Assembly (NCBI GenBank): GCA_026983955.1
Contig: JALSTB010000158.1
Location: 1-34,754, forward strand
DNA length: 34,754 bases
Direction of reading: 5' to 3'
Source: Melioribacteraceae bacterium
Lineage (GTDB): Bacteria > Bacteroidota > Ignavibacteria > Ignavibacteriales > Melioribacteraceae
The notes beneath the pieces are model-generated. The model saw nothing but the letters and a program-made list of their open reading frames with translations, searched no databases and was not told where the DNA came from. Positions within the stretch are counted from its first letter, which is position 1. Each line of letters begins with the position of its first letter. Positions 24,468-34,105 of the stretch are shown here, in pieces. The position numbers were made by a program, and so were the translations under genes.

Positions 24468-27032
24468 TTATGCCCAATGAATAACGCTTAACTCAAACGG
24501 ATTTATCAACAATTCGTGTTTGGGCAGAATTCTGAATGTAAATCCGAAGTGCCCCGTACTTTTACATACAATTTCACCTTCGAATTTATGGGTTTTCTTT
24601 TCCTTGTCCGAAGAAACATGACGCATGGTAATAGCATAGTTATTCGTAGTGTCTTCTTTCTCATCAACTTTACCGTAATAAATTTGAACCTCTACATCAT
24701 CTGGTGTCAGTTCCCCCAAATAAACTTCGGCGCTTAGTGCATATTTCGAATCCACTTTTATTTCACTGTCTTCTCTCAAAACCTTGGCATCCACAAATTT
24801 AATTTGATTCCAGTTTTTCAACAAGTTGGATTTCCAAATTGTAAACTCTTTCGCTTTCGCCCAATTATTTTCTTTCAAGTAATTTCTTTTTTTATCTGCG
24901 GTCAGATAAAATTTTGTAGTGTATTCTTCCACCATTCTGTTGGTATTGAAAATAGGACCCAAATCCCTCATAGAAGCTTTCATCATCGAAATCCATTTAC
25001 GCGGAAGTTGGTCTTCACCCCTTTCATAAAACAACGGAACGATTTCTTTTTCGAGGGTATCGTAAATTAAGCGGGATTCCACTTCGTCTTGGTAATCGGG
25101 ATCGGCATATTCTTCACCGTTACCAATTTTCCAACCGTATTTCGGATCGAACGCTTCATCCCACCAACCGTCTAACACACTGAAATTCAATCCTCCGTTG
25201 GCAATTACTTTCATTCCCGATGTACCGCTGGCTTCCAACGGGCGGCGCGGATTGTTCAACCAAACGTCGCACCCTTCAACCATATAACGTGCAATGTTCA
25301 TATCATAATTTTCGAGAAAAACAACACGCTTTCTGAACGGTTCCTCTTTCGCATAACCGATAATTTCTTGTATCAGCTTTTTACCTTCTTCATCTTGCGG
25401 GTGTGCTTTTCCCGCTATTATTAATTGTACGGGAAAATCGTTATTACCCAAAATATCGGCAAGTCTTTCCAAATTTCTGAAGATCAAAGTTGCTCTTTTG
25501 TATGTTGCGAACCTTCTGGCAAAACCGATTGTTAAGGCTTCGGCATTCAACACTTCTTTTGCAGCTTCAATTTCGGAAAGTGAACCTCCGCGGTTGATTA
25601 TTTGCTGGCGCAATCTTTTTCTGGCGAAGGATACCAACCGTTCTCTCCTTCTTTCATGTGTTCTCCAAAGTTCTTCGTCGGGAATTTCATCTACAGCTTG
25701 CCAAGCTTCTTTATCGGAAGTGTTCTGTAAAAAATTATCTCCAATGTAGCGGAACAAAAGTTCGTTCATTTCATTCGAGAGATGCGATCTGGTGTGAACA
25801 CCGTTTGTTACGTAATCAATCGGGATTTCGTCGAAGGGAATATCCTTGAATCCTTCAACCCACAATTTTTTGGAAACCTGTCCGTGCAATTTGCTAACGC
25901 CGTTAACAAATCCAGCCATATTCATTGCCAAATGCGCCATGTTGAAATTAGCCGGCGGTTTATCTTTTATGATTGTTCCCAATCTGTAAAATTCTTTGTC
26001 ACTTATTTTCAATTCATTTCTGTAATAATTCCCGAAATATTTTTCCACCAAATCGTTGTCGAATACATCAATTCCGGCAGGTACGGGCGTGTGCGTTGTA
26101 AAAACATTTGAATAGAAACCTATGTTTTTTGCTTCGTCGAATGACAACCCTTCTTGAATTAACATTCTGATTCTTTCCAGAGAGAGGAAAGCGGAATGCC
26201 CTTCGTTCATATGGCAAACCGAGGGTTTGATTCCCAAAGCGTGTAATGCCCTTATTCCGCCAATACCCAAAATAATTTCTTGCTGTATCCGGGTTTCTTT
26301 ATTACCACCGTAAAGAGCCCTTGTAATCCGCTTATCTTCGTCATTGTTCTCGGCTATGTTCGTATCGAGAAGATAAAGAGGAACTCTTCCGACTTGAATT
26401 TTCCAAATTTGGAAATAAACTTTTCGCCCCGGGAAATCCAGTGAAATTTTCAAGGGTTTATTTTTCGAGTCCGTTACTAATGTCATCGGTTGATTGTGGA
26501 AATCGGTAAGCTCATAACGCTCCTGCTGCCACCCGTCGGATGTAAGATATTGTTGAAAATATCCTTCCTTGTAACAAAGACCTACTGCCACAAGCGGTAT
26601 TCCCAAATCACTTGCCGATTTAAGATGATCGCCGGATAAAACACCCAAGCCGCCCGAATAAATTTGAAGGCATTCCGTTAATCCGTATTCCGCTGAAAAG
26701 TAAGCCACAAAAGGTTTATCATCACCTCTGTACCTTTTCTGATACCAAGTAACCTCTTGCATATAAATTGTAAGTTGAAGGTAAACTCTGTTCATGTGTG
26801 ATATGAAGCCGTCATCCTCGGAAGCTTCACGGAGAAGGTCTTGACTAATCTTTCCAAGCATCAAAACGGGATTGTGATGGGTATTTTCCCATAAATCGCG
26901 GTCTAACCTTCTGAAAAGTTCTTGTGCGTCTTGGTTCCACGACCAATGCAAGTTGTAAGCTATTTCGCGCAGAGGCTCCAGATTTTCGGGTAAACTGGGG
27001 ACAACATTGAACTGACCAATAAACTTTATCAT
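24468..27032 (-). CDS. glgP: Alpha-glucan (glycogen/maltodextrin) phosphorylase
   Basis: The 854-residue GT35 enzyme releases glucose-1-phosphate from alpha-1,4-glucans. The N-terminal LPENLEPLREIAYNLHWSWNQDAQELFRRLD is the DUF3417 extension of the short alpha-glucan phosphorylase subgroup. The core has YFSAEYGLTECLQIYSGGLGVLSGDHLKSASDL, CHMNEGHSAF, FTTHTPVPAGIDVF, IAGKAHPQDEEGK and the pyridoxal-phosphate lysine in SGTSGMKVIANG (about residue 605). The C-terminal tail with a beta-rich DDVEVQIYYG segment is usual for the subgroup. AGAGGA sits 4 bases before the ATG. The gene stands alone between the EPS block and divergent plsY, and serves storage-glucan metabolism, not EPS directly. Confidence 0.95.
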   Translation of the reverse strand: MIKFIGQFNVVPSLPENLEPLREIAYNLHWSWNQDAQELFRRLDRDLWENTHHNPVLMLGKISQDLLREASEDDGFISHMNRVYLQLTIYMQEVTWYQKRYRGDDKPFVAYFSAEYGLTECLQIYSGGLGVLSGDHLKSASDLGIPLVAVGLCYKEGYFQQYLTSDGWQQERYELTDFHNQPMTLVTDSKNKPLKISLDFPGRKVYFQIWKIQVGRVPLYLLDTNIAENNDEDKRITRALYGGNKETRIQQEIILGIGGIRALHALGIKPSVCHMNEGHSAFLSLERIRMLIQEGLSFDEAKNIGFYSNVFTTHTPVPAGIDVFDNDLVEKYFGNYYRNELKISDKEFYRLGTIIKDKPPANFNMAHLAMNMAGFVNGVSKLHGQVSKKLWVEGFKDIPFDEIPIDYVTNGVHTRSHLSNEMNELLFRYIGDNFLQNTSDKEAWQAVDEIPDEELWRTHERRRERLVSFARKRLRQQIINRGGSLSEIEAAKEVLNAEALTIGFARRFATYKRATLIFRNLERLADILGNNDFPVQLIIAGKAHPQDEEGKKLIQEIIGYAKEEPFRKRVVFLENYDMNIARYMVEGCDVWLNNPRRPLEASGTSGMKVIANGGLNFSVLDGWWDEAFDPKYGWKIGNGEEYADPDYQDEVESRLIYDTLEKEIVPLFYERGEDQLPRKWISMMKASMRDLGPIFNTNRMVEEYTTKFYLTADKKRNYLKENNWAKAKEFTIWKSNLLKNWNQIKFVDAKVLREDSEIKVDSKYALSAEVYLGELTPDDVEVQIYYGKVDEKEDTTNNYAITMRHVSSDKEKKTHKFEGEIVCKSTGHFGFTFRILPKHELLINPFELSVIHWA

Positions 27033-27095
27033 GTATTCCTCTTTAATTTATGCTATTTTACAATGGTAAATATATTCGAATATTAAACTTTGTAT

Positions 27096-27125
27096 TTTAT
27101 AGGATAATCCCGAGAAAAGCAACAA
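27096..27125 (-). promoter_or_regulatory. Candidate glgP promoter
   Basis: On the minus strand TTGTTG (27125-27120) and TATAAA (27101-27096) are 18 bases apart, about 64 bases before the glgP ATG. Just downstream, at 27072-27083, is the perfect 12-base palindrome ATATTCGAATAT, placed where an operator near the transcript start could lie. The region is AT-rich and the match is moderate. For plsY on the other strand only an isolated TATAAT (27048-27053) was seen, without a good -35. Confidence 0.33.
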
Positions 27126-27206
27126 TCTTTTTTCCCGTTTATAAAGCTATAATTTTTTCTTCACAAATACTTATTTTATACTCCATTAAAAATAAATTTT
27201 GGGAAA

Positions 27207-27845
27207 ATGGAATACGTAGTTAGCGCTGTCGTTGGGTACATTTTGGGCTCCTTGCCTACAGCATACATTCTTTTGAAACGCAAAGGAATTGACATTACCA
27301 AAAGAGGTTCCGGCAATGTTGGCGCATTTAATTCACTGGAAGTCAGCAAATCTAAATTGACCGGTCTTATCGTATTCGCGGTGGATTTCACCAAAGGATT
27401 ATTAAGCGTTCTTACAGTGAAATTTTTATTGGGCAATCAGTTCGAATACCAAATTACCGCATTATTGTTTGCCGTTTTCAGTCATTGTTACTCGCCTTGG
27501 ATTAAATTCAAAGGCGGGAAAGGATTGGCAACCGGCGCCGGCGGTACAATAATTTTGATGCCTGTAATTTTAGGATTATGGATTATCCTTTGGATTTTCG
27601 TTTACCTTTATAAAAAGAATATTCAGGTTGCCAATAGTGCAGCTTCGGGATTGGTTGCACTCCTTGCATTATTCACATCCGGTATTCTTAACAAGTATTC
27701 CAATCCTCCCGCAGCGAATAATAATTTTTTCGGTTGGATGACTCTTATTTTGTTTATTGTTATTTTAACAAAACACATTATTCCTTTAAAGGAGTATTTT
27801 TTGGAACAGCAGAATATCTCAAGGAAAAAACATGAGCACATTTAA
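27207..27845 (+). CDS. plsY: Glycerol-3-phosphate acyltransferase (acyl-phosphate dependent)
   Basis: The 212-residue inner-membrane enzyme transfers an acyl group from acyl-phosphate to glycerol-3-phosphate, the first step of phospholipid synthesis. It has about five to six hydrophobic helices and the three PlsY motifs: GSLPTAYIL with the nearby RGSGNVGAFN loop (about residues 36-45), HCYSPWIKFKGGKGLATGAG (about 92-111) and the later helix region. Length fits the family. GGG lies 4 bases before the ATG. It heads a rightward operon: its last 14 bases overlap the start of the HtrA-like gene. Confidence 0.93.
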   Translation: MEYVVSAVVGYILGSLPTAYILLKRKGIDITKRGSGNVGAFNSLEVSKSKLTGLIVFAVDFTKGLLSVLTVKFLLGNQFEYQITALLFAVFSHCYSPWIKFKGGKGLATGAGGTIILMPVILGLWIILWIFVYLYKKNIQVANSAASGLVALLALFTSGILNKYSNPPAANNNFFGWMTLILFIVILTKHIIPLKEYFLEQQNISRKKHEHI

Positions 27846-29037
27846 AACAATTTTTCTTTCGGCAGTTACCACTTTATTTATAGTGTCGGCGGGTTTTGCA
27901 TATTTTTATTACACACAGAATAAAAATTCAGGTCACAATCAAAGCAACAGTATTACCGTGCGGAATGCAGTAAATAATTTTGTGACGGACACTACGAAAG
28001 ATTCAATATCAAACAAACAAAAATCAAACGATGAACTTTACAATTCCCGCGAAACCGTAATAACCAAAACGGTTGCCAAGGTGAGTCCCGCAGTGGTTGG
28101 AATAACGGTAACGGAAATTCAAAAGTACAGGGATGTTTGGAGCTATGATCCTTTCTTCAGGGAATTTTTCGGCGACAGGTATTATTTGCGTGAAGTGAAA
28201 GGTTTGGGCTCAGGAACTTTAATTTCACCCGACGGCTACATAATAACCAACGATCACGTTGCCGGTAATGCGGTTAAAATAATAGTAACGTTAACCGACG
28301 GCAGGCATTTCGATGCCAAAGTTGTCGGTTCAGATATCACCTCCGATATTTGCCTGCTTAAAATTGATTCGGAAAACCTTCCCTATCTTAAATTCGGTGA
28401 TTCGGACGATATTCTTATAGGTGAATGGGTTATCGCTTTGGGCAATCCGTTCGGTTTGTTCGAATTGAACAAGAAACCAACCGTTACGGTCGGCGTTGTT
28501 AGTTCTTTGGGAATGAATTTGGGCGTTCAGAAAAACAGATATTATTACAACATGATTCAAACGGATGCGGCAATAAACACGGGTAACAGCGGCGGACCCC
28601 TTGTTAACAGTATCGGGGAAATAATCGGGATGAACACTCTAATTTATTCAGGCAGCGGTGGAAATATTGGTGTTGGATTTGCCATCCCAATTAATAAGAT
28701 AAAAGAAATTATTGCCGACCTGAAAGAGTACGGAAAAGTAGACCGGAATTTCTGGACAGGATTAAGCATTCAAACCATTACGGAAGGAATTGCCAAATAC
28801 TTTAACCTTAAAAATATCGAAGGGGTAATCGTAACGGATATAGTTCCCGATTCGCCGGCAGACAAAGCAGGCCTGCAAGTTGCCGATATTATCCTCGAAA
28901 TGAATAAAGTGAAAATTAACGATGACGTAACAATGATTAACCTTTTGCATACCTTCAAAACAAATGACACAGTGCATCTGAAAATTTTGCGCAAAGGGGA
29001 AACCCTGAACAAAACAATGATATTGGAGCCGAAATGA
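27832..29037 (+). CDS. HtrA/Do-like trypsin-type serine protease with one PDZ domain
   Basis: A 401-residue envelope protease. A single N-terminal hydrophobic helix (about residues 7-26) probably anchors it in the inner membrane facing the periplasm. The catalytic triad is visible: His142 in IITNDHVAG, Asp172 in SDITSDICLLK, and Ser253 in TGNSGGPLVN. One PDZ domain occupies about residues 305-400 (GVIVTDIVPDSPADKAGLQVADIILEMN). One PDZ and a membrane anchor make it DegS-like in layout, while DegP has two PDZ domains. The family degrades misfolded envelope proteins or acts in stress signalling. AAGGA precedes the ATG within the end of plsY, and the stop overlaps the purB ATG by 4 bases. Confidence 0.92.
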   Translation: MSTFKTIFLSAVTTLFIVSAGFAYFYYTQNKNSGHNQSNSITVRNAVNNFVTDTTKDSISNKQKSNDELYNSRETVITKTVAKVSPAVVGITVTEIQKYRDVWSYDPFFREFFGDRYYLREVKGLGSGTLISPDGYIITNDHVAGNAVKIIVTLTDGRHFDAKVVGSDITSDICLLKIDSENLPYLKFGDSDDILIGEWVIALGNPFGLFELNKKPTVTVGVVSSLGMNLGVQKNRYYYNMIQTDAAINTGNSGGPLVNSIGEIIGMNTLIYSGSGGNIGVGFAIPINKIKEIIADLKEYGKVDRNFWTGLSIQTITEGIAKYFNLKNIEGVIVTDIVPDSPADKAGLQVADIILEMNKVKINDDVTMINLLHTFKTNDTVHLKILRKGETLNKTMILEPK

Positions 29038-30335
29038 TAGAGCGTTATACACTACCTGAAATGGGTAAAATTTGGAAAGACGAATTCAAATACTCCACTT
29101 GGCTTCAAATTGAAATTCTTGCATGTGAAGCGCGCGCCCAAATGGGAGAAATTCCGTTTGATGATGTTGAAGAAATTAAATCGAAAGCTTCATTCGATAC
29201 CAAACGTATTTTGGAAATTGAAGAAGAAACCAAACACGATGTTATAGCATTTTTAACAAACGTTGCGGAGTATGTAGGACCCGCTTCACGCCATATCCAT
29301 TACGGAATGACCAGCTCCGATATTCTTGATACAACTCTTGCTTACCAAATGAAAAAAGCCGGTGAAATCTTATTATCGGATTTACACAAGTTGAAAGAAG
29401 TTTTGAAAAAAAGGGCACTTGAACATAAACACACCCTTTGTGTAGGAAGAAGTCACGGCATACATGCCGAACCGACAACCTTCGGATTAAAATTTGCCCT
29501 TTGGTATGAAGAAACAAAAAGAAATATTAAACGACTGGAAGAAGCAATTGAAAATATAAGTGTGGGGCAAATCTCCGGTGCTGTCGGAACTTTCGATCAT
29601 CTTTCGCCTAAAGTTGAGGAATACGTTTGCGAAAAAATGGGTTTGAAACCGGCTCCCGTTACCACACAAATAATCCAGCGAGACCGGCACGCTCAATATT
29701 TAAGCACTTTAGCGGTAACCGGGGCAACATTAGAAAAAATTGCGGTTGAAATAAGGCACTTACAACGCACCGAAGTTCTTGAAGCCGAAGAATATTTCTC
29801 GAAAGGTCAAAAAGGTTCATCGGCTATGCCACACAAAAGAAACCCGGTTGTGTCGGAAAGAATTTCCGGATTGGCAAGACTTCTGCGAAGCAATGCAATT
29901 GCCGCATTGGAAAACGTTGCGCTTTGGCACGAGAGAGATATTTCCCATTCTTCCGTTGAAAGAGTTATTATTCCCGATAGTACAATTGCCCTTAATTACA
30001 TGCTTCGCTTGGCAATTAACTTAATCGATAAATTAATTATCTATCCCGAAAATGCTTTGGAAAATCTGAATAAAACAAGAGGACTCATCTATTCGCAAAA
30101 AGTTCTGCTCAGGCTCGTTGAGAAAGGATTAACACGTGAAGAAGCTTACAAAATGGTTCAGGAACCTGCGATGCGGGTATGGCAAGATAAAACCACCGAT
30201 TTGAAAAGCGAACTAATGAACTCCGGTAAAGTTAAACAATATCTGTCGGATGAAGAAATCGCGAATATTTTCGATTCGAAAGAAATGTTAAAAAATGTCG
30301 ATTACATTTTTTCCCGGTCGGTAGAAACCGATTAA
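29034..30335 (+). CDS. purB: Adenylosuccinate lyase
   Basis: The 433-residue enzyme of the fumarase/aspartase superfamily acts twice in purine synthesis, cleaving SAICAR and adenylosuccinate with release of fumarate. Diagnostic blocks are MTSSDILDTTLA (92-103), GRSHGIHAEPTTFG (138-151) with the catalytic-type His, and the signature GSSAMPHKRNP (261-271) in the flexible loop holding the catalytic serine. The length is normal for bacterial PurB. Its ATG lies in an ATGATAG overlap with the protease stop, so plsY, htrA and purB form one transcript. No clear terminator hairpin follows in the 112 bases before the groESL promoter. Confidence 0.96.
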   Translation: MIERYTLPEMGKIWKDEFKYSTWLQIEILACEARAQMGEIPFDDVEEIKSKASFDTKRILEIEEETKHDVIAFLTNVAEYVGPASRHIHYGMTSSDILDTTLAYQMKKAGEILLSDLHKLKEVLKKRALEHKHTLCVGRSHGIHAEPTTFGLKFALWYEETKRNIKRLEEAIENISVGQISGAVGTFDHLSPKVEEYVCEKMGLKPAPVTTQIIQRDRHAQYLSTLAVTGATLEKIAVEIRHLQRTEVLEAEEYFSKGQKGSSAMPHKRNPVVSERISGLARLLRSNAIAALENVALWHERDISHSSVERVIIPDSTIALNYMLRLAINLIDKLIIYPENALENLNKTRGLIYSQKVLLRLVEKGLTREEAYKMVQEPAMRVWQDKTTDLKSELMNSGKVKQYLSDEEIANIFDSKEMLKNVDYIFSRSVETD

Positions 30336-30447
30336 TAAATAACAGAACCAACATTATCTGCAATATATAATTTCATTTTAAAACTTTTTGAAACAATTTA
30401 CATCTCACAACAGTAAAAAGAAACCGGATTACTTTAAAATTATAATA

Positions 30448-30476
30448 TTGACAAAAAAACGAATGTTTGATATATT
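30448..30476 (+). promoter_or_regulatory. groESL promoter
   Basis: A perfect -35 TTGACA (30448-30453) and a -10 TATATT (30471-30476) are separated by exactly 17 bases, the ideal sigma-70 spacing. The predicted transcript start is near 30483, inside the CIRCE element that overlaps the end of the -10 box. This shows that the organism uses a standard primary-sigma consensus at this gene. Confidence 0.85.
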
Positions 30477-30501
30477 AGCACTCGTCTTTAATGAGTGCTA
30501 A
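30475..30501 (+). promoter_or_regulatory. CIRCE operator (HrcA binding site)
   Basis: The arms TTAGCACTC and GAGTGCTAA flank a 9-base spacer and match the CIRCE consensus exactly. CIRCE is the binding site of the HrcA repressor, which loses activity under heat stress when GroE is titrated. It covers the end of the -10 box and the predicted transcription start, so bound HrcA should block initiation. An ATG inside the right arm (30491) is in frame with groES but has no ribosome site. The hrcA gene is not in the window. Confidence 0.95.
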
Positions 30502-30526
30502 TACAAAAACTTTACGGGAGGTAAAA

Positions 30527-30823
30527 ATGACTGAAGTAAAAATAAAACCTCTTGCCGATAGAGTTTTGATTGAGCCAAAAAAGGCGGAAGAAAAAACGAA
30601 AGGCGGTATTGTTTTACCCGATACTGCAAAAGAGAAACCTATCGAAGGTACCGTTATTGCAACGGGACCTGGAAGAATCACCGAAGACGGAAAACATATT
30701 GAAATGAACGTTAAACCCGGCGACAAAGTCTTATATGCAAAATATGCCGGAACCGAAGTAAAAATTGGTGATTCGGAATATCTCATTATGCGTGAAAGTG
30801 ATATTTTAGGAATTGTTGAATAA
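30527..30823 (+). CDS. groS: Co-chaperonin GroES
   Basis: The 98-residue co-chaperonin forms the heptameric lid of GroEL. It shows [12 protein letters not shown] at the N-terminus, the mobile loop [21 protein letters not shown] that docks on GroEL, then [10 protein letters not shown] and [17 protein letters not shown], ending [15 protein letters not shown] choose the ATG at 30527 because GGGAGG (30516-30521) lies 5 bases upstream and the length is normal. The upstream in-frame ATG at 30491 lies in the CIRCE element and would add 12 unrelated residues. groEL follows after 27 bases. Confidence 0.97.
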   Translation: MTEVKIKPLADRVLIEPKKAEEKTKGGIVLPDTAKEKPIEGTVIATGPGRITEDGKHIEMNVKPGDKVLYAKYAGTEVKIGDSEYLIMRESDILGIVE

Positions 30824-30835
30824 AAAACAAATTAA

Positions 30836-32488
<1,653 letters not shown>

Positions 32489-32510
32489 TAGATTGACTAC
32501 CATGAAAATT

Positions 32511-32538
32511 AAAGCCCGGCATTACGCCGGGTTTTTTT
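32511..32538 (+). terminator. Intrinsic terminator of groESL
   Basis: CCCGGC (32515-32520) and GCCGGG (32526-32531) form a 6-bp GC stem with an ATTAC loop, followed by seven T. An A-run before the stem extends pairing with the T-tract and could let it work in reverse for the convergent ppx/gppA gene, which ends 14 bases further on. Confidence 0.9.
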
Positions 32539-32551
32539 ATTTCCGGAAATT

Positions 32552-34105
32552 TCAGGTAAGTTTTACTGATTCTACCTTTGCTTTTTTACCAAATGTCTCT
32601 TCAAAAAGTGCTTTACGCCGGTTGAAACTCCACACCTCCAATTCTATAGACGAATTGTTTTTCACTTCGGGCGAAAAAATAATTTCACTTTTATCCCTTC
32701 TGATTTTCAATCCTGTGATTATCTGACTATGCGTACGGTCGAATGAATCCGCCAAACGGAGAATGGCGGAAAGTTTCCGGACAATATTTTTATTTCTCTT
32801 TGTTAAAACATTAAATTCTTTATGTGTTTCTTTCGGATGACTTTTACGGTGATACCGCGCAACATTTGCAATAATCCGGATTTCCGTTTCATTAAAACCT
32901 AATAATTCACTATTTAAAATAATATATTGACTGTGACGGTGATGCTGCGAATGTGAAATATGATAACCTATATCGTGCAAAATAGCTGCCGCTTCCAAAT
33001 ACTCACGGCACTCATTTTTCAAATTCAACTCGCCGGAAAGTTCATCGTAAATGTCGAGTGCCAGTTTTGCAACGTGGCGGCAATGGGTCCGGTCGTAATT
33101 ACAAGATTCCGATAAATTATTTACACTGTCAAATCTTATATCACACAGTTTTGGTTTTCCGGCTCTCCTTTCCTCCTTTTGCAAAGTATCGATAATAATT
33201 CCTTCGCGTAATGCATAACCGGATATGGTTAATTCTTTAATTTTCAATTTTTCGAATATCGTATCTAAAATTATAATTCCGGCGGGAATAATGTCCGCAC
33301 GTTTTGCATCGAGTCCTTTTATTTTCAGTCTGTCTTCCGGTGAAGGTGAATTCAAAATATTTTTTTTCACTTCCGTAAATTCCTTGTAGGTGAAAGTGAA
33401 ATTATTCAGAATTTTCGGTTGTGTGCTTTTTCTGTTTTTCTTGGAATAAATCATTAAACCGGTTGCCATGATGGTTCCGGAAGAACCTATGAAAATTTCA
33501 CAACCGATTGATTTAATTTCCCGGGTAATTTTGTAAAGCTCTCCTTCAACCCACTTTTTACAACTTTTAATTCTCTCCTTCGTTACAATAAAATCCGGGA
33601 AAAACCTTTGAGTTAAGCGTACTGCGCCAAGCTTAATACTGGTAGCATACTTTAAGTTTCCTTCTTTGCCGATTGCAAATTCGGTACTCCCTCCGCCAAT
33701 ATCGATACACAATACCTGTTTGTCATAAACGGGAACCGCTTTGAGCACTCCCAAATAAATCAGGCGTGCTTCTTCATATCCGCTTACAACTTCAATTTCA
33801 ATTCCCGTTTGTTCATAAACTTGTTTAATAAATTCATTTTTATTCAAGGCTTCACGCACCGCGCTGGTAGCGACCGCGCGGATTTTTGCATCGTGCGAGT
33901 CGGCTATTTTCTTAAATCTTTTCAGCGTCGCAATAGCCCTTTCCGCCGCGCCGGGATTAATGAACTTAATGTCACCAACATTCCCTTCGCCCAATCGTAT
34001 CACTTCCCTTTCACGATCAATTATTTCAAAGTTGCCGTCTGTTTTAACCCTGACAACAATCAAGTGGAATGAGTTGGTGCCGATGTCAATTGCCGCTAAA
34101 TTCAT
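32552..34105 (-). CDS. Ppx/GppA family exopolyphosphatase / pppGpp phosphohydrolase
   Basis: The 517-residue protein has the ASKHA phosphatase fold: AAIDIGTNSFHLIVV (4-18), the EEARLIYLGV segment with conserved Glu (about 111), the second phosphate loop CIDIGGGSTEF (133-143), and IGSSGTIMATGLMI (206-219). The C-terminal third is an HD-like region with HCRHVAKLALDIY (341-353), AAAILHDIGYHISHSQHHRHS (372-392) and NVARYHRKSHP (414-424). The family hydrolyses terminal phosphates of polyphosphate or converts pppGpp to ppGpp, and sequence does not separate Ppx from GppA. Its ATG overlaps the upstream GT9 gene by 20 bases, indicating co-transcription. Confidence 0.92.
   Translation of the reverse strand: MNLAAIDIGTNSFHLIVVRVKTDGNFEIIDREREVIRLGEGNVGDIKFINPGAAERAIATLKRFKKIADSHDAKIRAVATSAVREALNKNEFIKQVYEQTGIEIEVVSGYEEARLIYLGVLKAVPVYDKQVLCIDIGGGSTEFAIGKEGNLKYATSIKLGAVRLTQRFFPDFIVTKERIKSCKKWVEGELYKITREIKSIGCEIFIGSSGTIMATGLMIYSKKNRKSTQPKILNNFTFTYKEFTEVKKNILNSPSPEDRLKIKGLDAKRADIIPAGIIILDTIFEKLKIKELTISGYALREGIIIDTLQKEERRAGKPKLCDIRFDSVNNLSESCNYDRTHCRHVAKLALDIYDELSGELNLKNECREYLEAAAILHDIGYHISHSQHHRHSQYIILNSELLGFNETEIRIIANVARYHRKSHPKETHKEFNVLTKRNKNIVRKLSAILRLADSFDRTHSQIITGLKIRRDKSEIIFSPEVKNNSSIELEVWSFNRRKALFEETFGKKAKVESVKLT

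Noticed and set aside
30491-30526. Upstream ATG giving a longer GroES
   Set aside because: It lies inside the CIRCE arm close to the predicted transcript start, has no ribosome site, and adds 12 residues foreign to GroES; the GGGAGG-preceded ATG gives the normal length.
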